DNA from: CAYFQB01 sp964345225
Lineage (GTDB): Bacteria; Nitrospirota; Thermodesulfovibrionia; Thermodesulfovibrionales; UBA6898
Length of the DNA: 64,000 bases
NCBI GenBank assembly: GCA_964345225.1
Contig: CAYFQB010000016.1
Coordinates: 95,433 to 159,432, forward strand
Direction: 5' to 3'
Below the pieces are notes generated by a model, which searched no databases, was not told where the DNA came from, and saw nothing but the letters and a program-made list of their open reading frames with translations. Made by a program: the position numbers and the translations under genes. Position 1 is the stretch's first letter, and each line of letters starts with the position of its first letter. Shown here one piece after another: positions 37,033 through 44,253 of this stretch.

Positions 37033-37253
37033 TATACAAAAGTTGGACATATTTCTTTCGCTCTCTAGAGGGAAATTTTTACCCGTCTCATGACTCATTC
37101 GCTCGAATTTTTAAACTCCCCCGTATACGGGTTACCCCGTTTTACGGGGTCAAACAGTAAAAATTCGTCACGACTCATCGGGTACGCTTATTTCGCCATT
37201 ACGGGTATCCCAAAAATTTCACTATGTCCGCTCAAGAAACATGCCCAACTATA
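37033..37253. repeat. Composite nested inverted repeat
   Basis: Between the lon-like stop and the kinase gene. Outer arms GTATACAAAAGTTGG and its imperfect complement near 37240-37255 (CCCAACTATATAC). Next layer GGACATA / GAAATTTTT with CAAAAATTTC / TATGTCC. Next CGAATTTTTA (about 37103) with TAAAAATTCG (about 37159). Core hairpins CCCGTATACGGG and ACCCCGTTTTACGGGGT. No ORF. The arrangement looks like a small mobile or structural element rather than one terminator, though it may also terminate lon transcription. Confidence 0.65.
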
Positions 37254-37309
37254 TACCATTTAGCCTGCTGCTTCAAACACATTTTTGGGGTTAGATGTAG
37301 GTTGAATGA

Positions 37310-39310
37310 TTAACTTTTCAATACCAGATCAATGACCTCATCAACACTGTCAACAAGTTGAATATTAATATCCTTCATAACCTCTTCAGTCAATTCCTCT
37401 AAATCCTCTTTGTTTTTAGCAGGCATTATAACGGTCTTCGCCCTTGCACGTCTTGCTGCCAGAATCTTTTCCTTAATTCCTCCTACCGGAAGTATTCTGC
37501 CGGTAAGTGTGATTTCACCTGTCATTGCTGTATCCCTCTTCGCAGGACGTCCTGTCAATAGTGAAGTAAGGGCTATTGCAATAGTAAGTCCTGCAGATGG
37601 CCCATCCTTATGGATAGCTCCTGATGGTACATGAACATGAATATCATGATGTTCAAAGAAATCTTCGGGTATTCCTAAGGAAGCTGCATTGCTACGTATA
37701 TAACTGAGCGCTGCCTGTGCAGATTCCCTCATTATATCTCCCAGTGAGCCTGTAAGTATAAGCCCTTTCTTACCTTTCATCTTGGCTGCTTCAACAAAAA
37801 TTATATCACCGCCGGCTTCAGTCAATACAAGTCCGGTTGAAATACCGATCCTGTCCTTTTCTTCGGCTACCTCAAAGTAATATCTTCTATGACCAAGGTA
37901 TTGAACAATTGAATCCTGAGTTATCTCTATAGTTTCAGACTTATCCTTATTCTGAACTATGTTTTTTGCTATCTTTCGACAGATGGTGGCTATCTCCCTT
38001 TCAAGATTTCTTATTCCAGCTTCGCGTGTATACTCCTGTATAATTTTATGAATGGCATCTGTTTTAAAGACAGGCGGGTACTCTTGCAGACCTTTCTCTC
38101 TTACTTGTTTGGGAATTAGAAACCGAGATGCGATGTAAGCCTTTTCTTCTTGTGAGTATCCTGAAAAATAAATAACCTCCATACGGTCTCTTAAAGTATT
38201 TTGGATATTATCAACTACATTGGCTGTAAGTATGAACATAACACTTGAAAGGTCAAATGGTATGTCAAGATAATGGTCAACAAAACTATGATTCTGTTCA
38301 GGGTCCAGTACCTCCAGCAGTGCTGATGCAGGATCACCCTTAAAATCCTTGCCTATCTTATCCAGTTCATCCATCATTATGACCGGATTTGCTGATTCTA
38401 CCCTGTGAATTTCTTCAATAATTCTCCCGGGCATCGCACCGACATAGGTCCTTCTATGACCACGAATTTCAGCCTCATCCTTCATTCCTCCCAATGAAAT
38501 CCTGGCAAATTTTCTCCCAAGCGTTTTAGCAATAGACCTCCCCATAGATGTCTTGCCTGTTCCGGGCGGACCCGCAAAACACAGCACAGATCCCTTGGTA
38601 GTTTTTATTTGAGATTTCTTTTCTAATGCCTGCTTTACTGTTGTGCGAACCTCTTCAAGTTTGAAAGGTTTTGCAATATAATAAAATGCACCCTTTTTCA
38701 TAGCCTCTATGGCAGATGGAATTGTTGCGTAACCTGTTATCATTATGACCTTTGTATCAGGGTATCTAATCATTGTTTTTTCAAGGATCTCCATCCCGTC
38801 TATCCTTTCCATTCTCAGGTCAGTAATGACAACATCAAATTCAACAGATTCCAATTTTTTAAAAGCTCCCTCACCATCCTGAGCAGTCATCACTTCATAA
38901 TTTTCCTTAGTCAGGATATGTTCCAAATTCTTCCTTGCGATCTCTTCGTCGTCAACAATCAATATTTGAGGCTTCTTGTTCATACTCAGAACTTTGACAG
39001 CAAGATGTTCCAAAACTCTCTCTTTTATCTTCTGTAACCCGTAATGGTCTTCATTCAGTATTTTTTCGGCATATATGAGGTCAAGATTGTCTTCAGTTTT
39101 TTTATTCCAAGGCAAAGTGACAAGATAATTAGCATAAGTAATTCCAATAGTATATTCTGCCGATGTTGGACTGATTTTAGATAACATATCAAGCTCTTCA
39201 TAAGTTATTTTTTCAACACTGGCAGGCATCTGGGCTGTATTGACCATTTGGCGTAGTTCTTCTATTGTCGAGGCCTGCTGGCTATTGCCGTATTTCCTGA
39301 AAATTTTCAT
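37310..39310 (-). CDS. Lon-type ATP-dependent protease with inserted receiver domain
   Basis: 666 residues, with an unusual architecture. Residues 1-108 match only the last helical part of Lon's linker (SPTSAEYTIGITYANYL, LPWNKKTEDNLDL, AEKILNEDHYGLQKIKERV); the N-terminal substrate domain is absent. A complete receiver domain follows (114-234; D120/D121, phosphoacceptor D164 in ITDLRM, K214 in IAKPFK). Then the Lon AAA+ core (Walker A GPPGTGKT 247-254, Walker B IMMDELDK 311-318) and the protease with Ser572 (DGPSAGL) and Lys613 (GGIKEK), all catalytic residues intact. Inferred: phosphorylation by the adjacent kinase controls the ATPase or protease. ATG at 39310. Confidence 0.93.
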   Translation of the reverse strand: MKIFRKYGNSQQASTIEELRQMVNTAQMPASVEKITYEELDMLSKISPTSAEYTIGITYANYLVTLPWNKKTEDNLDLIYAEKILNEDHYGLQKIKERVLEHLAVKVLSMNKKPQILIVDDEEIARKNLEHILTKENYEVMTAQDGEGAFKKLESVEFDVVITDLRMERIDGMEILEKTMIRYPDTKVIMITGYATIPSAIEAMKKGAFYYIAKPFKLEEVRTTVKQALEKKSQIKTTKGSVLCFAGPPGTGKTSMGRSIAKTLGRKFARISLGGMKDEAEIRGHRRTYVGAMPGRIIEEIHRVESANPVIMMDELDKIGKDFKGDPASALLEVLDPEQNHSFVDHYLDIPFDLSSVMFILTANVVDNIQNTLRDRMEVIYFSGYSQEEKAYIASRFLIPKQVREKGLQEYPPVFKTDAIHKIIQEYTREAGIRNLEREIATICRKIAKNIVQNKDKSETIEITQDSIVQYLGHRRYYFEVAEEKDRIGISTGLVLTEAGGDIIFVEAAKMKGKKGLILTGSLGDIMRESAQAALSYIRSNAASLGIPEDFFEHHDIHVHVPSGAIHKDGPSAGLTIAIALTSLLTGRPAKRDTAMTGEITLTGRILPVGGIKEKILAARRARAKTVIMPAKNKEDLEELTEEVMKDINIQLVDSVDEVIDLVLKS

Positions 39311-39620
39311 CTCTATCTAATATTTTTTTTGATTTTAATATCAGTGTACATTAACCAAAAAATTCTTTTAGAAAAATACAGGTGTTGCGAAAAAATTTAT
39401 TTTTCGATACCTTAACTTACCTTTATCATATTTGAAATGGTAAATTTGCATGCAAACAAGGATTAAGGATAATTTCATATTCATCGATTTAAATAAATTT
39501 TTGAGCAATTTCTGTATTTTCCAGATTAACAAATTAATATGTTATTAATCTAACACAAAAATTAATCCCCCTGCAAAAAACACCTCCATCTTCAGTCCTT
39601 AAAATACTACTATGTTCCCC

Positions 39621-39668
39621 TTTTACCCCGTTAGAAGAAAATAACAACAATTTCTAAACGGGGTAAAA
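39621..39668. repeat. 48-bp stem-loop repeat, copy 2
   Basis: TTTTACCCCGTTAGAA (39621-39636) and TTTCTAAACGGGGTAAAA (39651-39668) are inverted arms. Its reverse complement matches copy 1 at 17162-17210 through both arms and loop. The arm also resembles the ends of the 230-bp element at 40823-41052. Confidence 0.85.
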
Positions 39669-39703
39669 AAGCCTTGTCATTTATTGGGTGCCAAAAAAGA
39701 TCT

Positions 39704-39718
39704 GTTGCAATTTGCAAC
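39704..39718. promoter_or_regulatory. Palindromic regulator site, copy 3
   Basis: GTTGCAATTTGCAAC, perfect arms. About 165 bp before the -24 element at 39881, a usual distance for an enhancer-type site. A weaker relative (ATTGCAAACTGAAAC) lies at 39790-39804. Confidence 0.6.
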
Positions 39719-39879
39719 TTCATTTAAAATTCTGAATCTTTTATATTTTTCCTTAAAATTGAGTGATTAGAGAAATATAAGTCATCTCTATTGCAAACTG
39801 AAACAAATGATCTTTTATTAAATATATAAACTTTAAAAATAAATTTTTAATTTCAAAGAGTTACAGCGTATTTTCCAAC

Positions 39880-39895
39880 TGGCATGAAAGTTGAT
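39880..39895 (+). promoter_or_regulatory. Candidate sigma-54 (-24/-12) promoter
   Basis: TGGCATGAAAGTTGAT: GG and GA separated by exactly ten bases, compared with the consensus TGGCACG-N4-TTGCW. The -12 GC is GA, a mismatch that usually weakens binding. Located 35 bp before the ATG of the small-protein gene at 39931. Confidence 0.55.
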
Positions 39896-39930
39896 ATAAA
39901 AATAATAAAAAATATTAGGGGGTAGAGGAA

Positions 39931-40101
39931 ATGAAAAAGCTACTTAAAAAATTAGAGAATACAATGACAGCAATAGCATTTGCAGAAGCAGGAGAGTTTG
40001 AGACCGCTAGGGAAATAATGAATGAAGATAAGAAAAGAAAATCAGACAGGCCTACTAAACAGAAGAGGGTTATAGAGAGAAAAGAGCTAAGGGCTGACTA
40101 A
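39931..40101 (+). CDS. 56-residue helical protein paralogous to the next gene's N-terminus
   Basis: Small ORF preceded by a GGGGGTAGAGG ribosome-binding region. The first 35 residues (KKLEN..MTAIAFAEAGEFETAREIM..DKK) closely match the N-terminus of the Usp-like protein at 40272, with AMTAITFAESGEFDTAREI as the shared core. The tail is basic and has no Usp domain. It is either a functional small protein or a truncated duplicate of the neighbour. The upstream candidate -24/-12 promoter and conserved coding favour a real gene. Confidence 0.75.
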   Translation: MKKLLKKLENTMTAIAFAEAGEFETAREIMNEDKKRKSDRPTKQKRVIERKELRAD

Positions 40102-40271
40102 CACAATTGAATATTGAAAATTGTAGATTGAAGATTTTAATGAACGAAGACATGAAATTGAAGATTGAAGATTGACATTTATGATTTGCAATTTGCGGAT
40201 GCCAACTTTTAATTGATATTTAAGAAATCGAAAATCTCAGATTGTAAATTATAAATTGAATGGAGCATGCT
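40102..40271. repeat. ATTGAAGATTGA-type low-complexity spacer
   Basis: Repeats of ATTGAAGATTGAAGATTGA and GATTTGCAATTTGC style with no ORF, separating the two paralogous small genes. Similar in flavour to the AATTTCC stretch at 10381-10480. Confidence 0.6.
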
Positions 40272-40769
40272 ATGAGCAAGTTGAAAAAGATGATGAGTAA
40301 AATAGAAAGAGCAATGACTGCGATTACCTTTGCAGAGTCAGGAGAGTTTGATACCGCAAGAGAGATTATCAATAGAAACAGAAAGGTTTTGCTCGGAATT
40401 ACTAATGCTGATGTAAAAGCTCTCTGTTATGCTGTAAATATATGCAACAGGGTAGATGCAGATCTTGATATTCTTTTTGTATATGGAACAGATAGAGTAG
40501 TTCCCGAAACTGACGTACTGAATTTTATTAAATCTGAACTCAAAAGTGAAGATATCAATTACACCATAACGCAGAAGATAGGCTCTCTCAAACAGGAACT
40601 TATTGATTATACTATTAACAGGCGTGAAATAATATTTGTGGTTGTTGGTTCATCATCTGAAATAGATGTTGAGTTTAATAAATTTGAAAACAGGCTTTCA
40701 TCATCATGGGAAGAGTTGAAATGTCCATTGGTAGTTGTTACAAACAGCAGGATGCCTGTTGCAGTTTAA
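40272..40769 (+). CDS. Usp-like protein with conserved N-terminal helix
   Basis: About 165 residues from ATG 40272, chosen because GGAG lies six bases before it (an ATG at 40260 has none). Residues 1-35 repeat the helical element of the preceding small protein. The rest looks like an alpha/beta universal-stress-like fold (KVLLGITNADVKALCYAVNI, DILFVYGTDR, IIFVVVGSSSEID, CPLVVVTN) but lacks the G-2X-G-9X-G ATP motif, so it would not bind ATP in the usual way. Probably co-regulated with the 56-residue gene. Confidence 0.75.
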   Translation: MSKLKKMMSKIERAMTAITFAESGEFDTAREIINRNRKVLLGITNADVKALCYAVNICNRVDADLDILFVYGTDRVVPETDVLNFIKSELKSEDINYTITQKIGSLKQELIDYTINRREIIFVVVGSSSEIDVEFNKFENRLSSSWEELKCPLVVVTNSRMPVAV

Positions 40770-40822
40770 TGATGGGGACATTATCCATCCCGTTGTTTCA
40801 CATTACAAACCTGAAAGCCATA

Positions 40823-41052
40823 TTTACCCTGTTAGAAAGCGCCGCTGCTTGCCCCATAAGATATCAGAGGTCTTTCGGGGCTTACACCGAGGATAAATAT
40901 AAATTCCTTTTGGAGCGAATACGGAGTTTAATAACCCGTGTAAGCCTGCCTGCTCGTCTCGACTCGCCTCGATTCGGCGAAGCGGGTTCGTCGAAGCGTA
41001 CTGGCAGACAGGCCTTACTTTTAAAAGGGCGAAGGTCTTCTAACAGGGTTTA
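40823..41052. mobile_element. 230-bp MITE-like element
   Basis: Ends TTTACCCTGTTAGAA (40823-40837) and TTCTAACAGGGTTTA (41038-41052) are inverted, 13 of 15 matching. The end sequence resembles the arms of the 48-bp stem-loop copies. Inside is an imperfect hairpin with arms at 40940-40953 and 41003-41018 around a TCGACTCGCC/GGCGAAGCGG core. No transposase is encoded, so it would be non-autonomous. Confidence 0.65.
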
Positions 41053-41175
41053 CTTTAAGCATTTTTCGTTATATTATAATTTTAGTAACATAAGTGTTGT
41101 TTACAATGAAAAATTACAAACTCATTTTTCAGATCGTCATTAAATAATTAATAATAGAATTAAGGAGTTTGAATT

Positions 41176-43578
41176 TTGGAAGATAGCAGAGTGAGTAAAT
41201 TTAAAAAATTAATATTATATATTATCGAGTATATATGCCCTTTTAATGTAAAATTTTTCCAGATCGTTGCTGGGATTATGACCGCCCTCCTGCTCAGTAT
41301 AGTTATGCTGCTTGGCTGGATATCGACAAAGAAAATTAAAGAGACCGTAATAGAAGATTTTAATAAACAACAGTTGCTAATTGCCAAGCATGCTTCAAGC
41401 CAGATAGAAAATAATTTTAAAACTATAAAAAAAGAGCTTTTAATTTTAAGCATGGATCCTTCAATACAGTATTCAGAATCTTCTACTATCGCAAAACGTA
41501 TTGGGATAACATTTGCAAGCATCAGTGAGTATGGGATACAAGAGATCAGGTTCATAGATATAATAAAGAAAAAAACATATACGATGGATTATCAGGGATA
41601 CAGAATTTTACCAATAAAACCGGAGGAAGAATTTTATATCGATTGGGGCAGACCGAAAAAAAACAAAGGAAATGTTTTAGTAGAAGATATAAGATCCAAG
41701 GTTTACCTTGATGGCAAATTAAGACAGATTATGTCTATTGCAACACCTGTATGGCAGGAATCAGTGGATAAAACACATCCTGTCGCTAGTTACAGGCATG
41801 TGGGAACACTGCTATTTGCTTTTGATGCACCAGCTATTGTAGGTAACGTAGCAAAAAGCATTCAGTCTGGCAGAACAGGTTATTCATGGGTCATTAACAG
41901 CAATGCAATATTTCTTTATCACCCTGTTGAGGATTTTATTGGCAAGAATGCATTTAAAGTCCGCCACCAAAGAAAACCCGTCATTTCGTTCAATAAAATC
42001 AATGAGATACAGAAAGAGAAGATGCTGGCTGGCAGGGAAGGTACAGGGACTTACATTTCCGGTTGGCACAGAGAGCTGGAAGGCAAAATACATAAATTAA
42101 TAGCTTATAACCCAATCTATTTAAGCGGGGGTTCTGTTTCTCGTCACTGGTCTATTGCGGTTGTAGCTCCCATAAGTGAAGTTGAAGGTGCAATCCATGC
42201 CGTATATATTCGCCAATTTTTGTTTCAAACAATTGTTTCTCTAGGTATAGTTTTCGGTGGTGCTACAATATTCTTCCTGATATTCAGCTGGTCCAGCCAA
42301 TTAGGTGAAGAGGTTGAAAGAAGGACAGCGGATCTGAAAAATTCCGAAGAACGTTACAAGAGTCTCATAGAGAACGCTGAAGACATAATTTTTACTGTAG
42401 ATTATAAAGGAAGATATCTATCAATAAATAATTATGGTGCACAGATGTTTCATAAAACCCCTGAAGATATCATCGGCAGTAAAATGACAGAGATACAGCC
42501 GCATGAATCAACAAATAAGCAGGTAAGCATGATAAAAGACGTTTTCGTTACCGGCTCGAGCAACCAGATGACGTATTCTATTATCATAGAAAATAGTGAG
42601 CACTGGTTCAGCACTAATTTCAGTCCACTTATCAATGAAGAAAATGAAATCTATGCTGTACTGGGCATTACAAGGGATATTACTCACAGGAAAAAGATAG
42701 AGGAGCAGGAGTATTATTACTATACTGAAAAACTGGCCTCTCTCGGCACACTCGCTGCTGGTGTAGCCCATGAAATAAACAATCCACTTGCGATAATTTT
42801 AGGTCATACCGATGTTCTTCTTGAAAAAACTGATAAAGATTCACTTCTTTATAAGAATCTGAAAACCATTGAGAAGCAGGGTCTTAATGCCAAAAGAATT
42901 GTTGAAAGTCTTCTGAGTTTCTCTTCTTTTTCAGAAAAGAAAGAAGAATGGATAGACGTCAATATGGATTTGGACAGAGTAATTAAAGTAGTTGGAGATA
43001 CGCTATTAATCAATAAAATAACGCTTGAGAAAAAATTATCATCTGACCTTCCCAAAGTAAGAGCAAATTCAGAAGAAATCCAACAGGTCTTTTTTAATTT
43101 AATCAATAATGCTATATATGCCATGAAAGCAGATGGCGGCACTTTAACTATTATTACAAAACCTATTGAAAACAGGGAAAAGGTTAAGATCCAAATTACT
43201 GATACAGGCTACGGAATCAAAAAGGAGATAATTGGGAAAATTTTTGACCCGTTATTTACAACAAAAAAGCCTGGGGAAGGGACAGGTCTTGGGCTGTCAG
43301 TCTCATATGGGATTATTACTAAATACAAAGGCACTCTGACCTTCCAAAGCATTACAAAGGAGGAAGCTAGAGAAGGGCAACAGTCAGGAACTACTTTTAC
43401 AGTAATGTTACCTGCGATATCAATTCAGGATTTTTCAGAAAAATTAGATCATAAACTGGAAATCGACACAAGAACTGCCATTTCCAATGCTACCGCTCGA
43501 TATTCTGAAGTGGAAATCTCAAAACCAAACGGAAAAGGACATGGAAATATTGTCAGAAGTACAGATAGTAAGAGATAA
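41176..43578 (+). CDS. Cache-PAS sensor histidine kinase
   Basis: 800 residues. TM1 (about 28-48), a periplasmic double-Cache-like sensor (about 55-335; contains AFDAPAIV and SGRTGYSWVINSN), TM2 (about 345-368), one PAS domain (about 390-510), HisKA with AAGVAHEINNPLAI, and HATPase (NLINNAIYAM, DTGYGIK, GTGLGLS). A roughly 50-residue tail follows. Cache domains typically bind small organic ligands. The start is TTG at 41176, backed by AAGGAG eight bases upstream. The next gene is a receiver-only protein 210 bp away. Confidence 0.92.
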   Translation: MEDSRVSKFKKLILYIIEYICPFNVKFFQIVAGIMTALLLSIVMLLGWISTKKIKETVIEDFNKQQLLIAKHASSQIENNFKTIKKELLILSMDPSIQYSESSTIAKRIGITFASISEYGIQEIRFIDIIKKKTYTMDYQGYRILPIKPEEEFYIDWGRPKKNKGNVLVEDIRSKVYLDGKLRQIMSIATPVWQESVDKTHPVASYRHVGTLLFAFDAPAIVGNVAKSIQSGRTGYSWVINSNAIFLYHPVEDFIGKNAFKVRHQRKPVISFNKINEIQKEKMLAGREGTGTYISGWHRELEGKIHKLIAYNPIYLSGGSVSRHWSIAVVAPISEVEGAIHAVYIRQFLFQTIVSLGIVFGGATIFFLIFSWSSQLGEEVERRTADLKNSEERYKSLIENAEDIIFTVDYKGRYLSINNYGAQMFHKTPEDIIGSKMTEIQPHESTNKQVSMIKDVFVTGSSNQMTYSIIIENSEHWFSTNFSPLINEENEIYAVLGITRDITHRKKIEEQEYYYYTEKLASLGTLAAGVAHEINNPLAIILGHTDVLLEKTDKDSLLYKNLKTIEKQGLNAKRIVESLLSFSSFSEKKEEWIDVNMDLDRVIKVVGDTLLINKITLEKKLSSDLPKVRANSEEIQQVFFNLINNAIYAMKADGGTLTIITKPIENREKVKIQITDTGYGIKKEIIGKIFDPLFTTKKPGEGTGLGLSVSYGIITKYKGTLTFQSITKEEAREGQQSGTTFTVMLPAISIQDFSEKLDHKLEIDTRTAISNATARYSEVEISKPNGKGHGNIVRSTDSKR

Positions 43579-43791
43579 TAGCATGTTCATTGGCAATGGA
43601 AACTAATAAGATGAAGCTCTTCATGCTTAAGTATTCAGTATCTCTTGTTTCTCGAGAGAGCGAAATCCGCCGAAGCAGAAGAGAAAGCCTCGCATTCATC
43701 CGCGGGCTCACACCAGTGGTCTTATGCGAAGGCGTATAAAAAGATGTAAAAGTGTTAATATTACGTATGCGCGAAAACCAAGGAGTTTAAA
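43579..43791. other. Intergenic region before the receiver gene
   Basis: 213 bp. Contains CTCGAGAGAGCGAAAT (about 43652-43667), which matches the complement of the segment near 37058-37072 in the composite palindrome with one or two changes. Otherwise no gene or clear regulatory site; a possible AAGGAG site precedes the next ATG. Confidence 0.45.
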
Positions 43792-44232
43792 ATGCAAGAA
43801 AAGATTATAATAGTGGATGATGAACCGGATATGCTGGAATTACTGAGTATGATTATCACTGAAAAGACACCTTATAAAGTAATAACAACAAATAATCCCC
43901 TTGAAGTAACCGACATAATCAAGAATAATAACTTTGATCTGGCAATTGTAGACTTAAAGATGCCAGGTTTAGATGGTATTGAACTCCTTGAGGCTATTAA
44001 GAATATCGATCTGAATTTGATGGTAATTATTATTACAGCATACGGCACAATTGAATCAGCTGTGGAGACCATGCATAAAGGTGCTTTTGATTTTATCACA
44101 AAACCATTCCGCAAGGAACAGATACTGTATACCATTGAGAAAGCCATGAAATGGCAGAGATTGCAGAAAGAGAATATTTTATTAAAAGAGGCCCTTGCAA
44201 AAAAATCAGAAAAGAATCAAGTTGCCGAATAA
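43792..44232 (+). CDS. Receiver-only response regulator with coiled-coil tail
   Basis: 146 residues: receiver (1-122) with D9/D10, D54 in IVDLKMPG, T/Y switch region IITAYGTIESA, K in ITKPF, then a helical tail to the end. The sequence style is that of an NtrC receiver plus linker with the AAA+ domain missing. It may be a phosphate sink or protein-binding regulator for the upstream kinase. Confidence 0.9.
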   Translation: MQEKIIIVDDEPDMLELLSMIITEKTPYKVITTNNPLEVTDIIKNNNFDLAIVDLKMPGLDGIELLEAIKNIDLNLMVIIITAYGTIESAVETMHKGAFDFITKPFRKEQILYTIEKAMKWQRLQKENILLKEALAKKSEKNQVAE

Positions 44233-44253
44233 ATGTGACCTGGCAACAGATTG

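Larger units (their letters stand above)
39311..39930. other. Regulatory intergenic region upstream of the small-protein gene
   Basis: 620 bp without a gene, between divergent lon-like and small-protein genes. Contains a stem-loop repeat copy (39621-39668), two copies of the GTTGCAA-type site (39704-39718; a weaker one at 39790-39804) and a candidate -24/-12 promoter (39880-39895). Segment TGTATTTTCCAGATTAAC near 39513-39530 recurs in similar form near 17281. Confidence 0.6.

Noticed and set aside
37008..37068. Short plus-strand ORF after GGAGGAG next to the palindrome
   Set aside because: Only about 14 codons, running into the composite inverted repeat; no conserved content.
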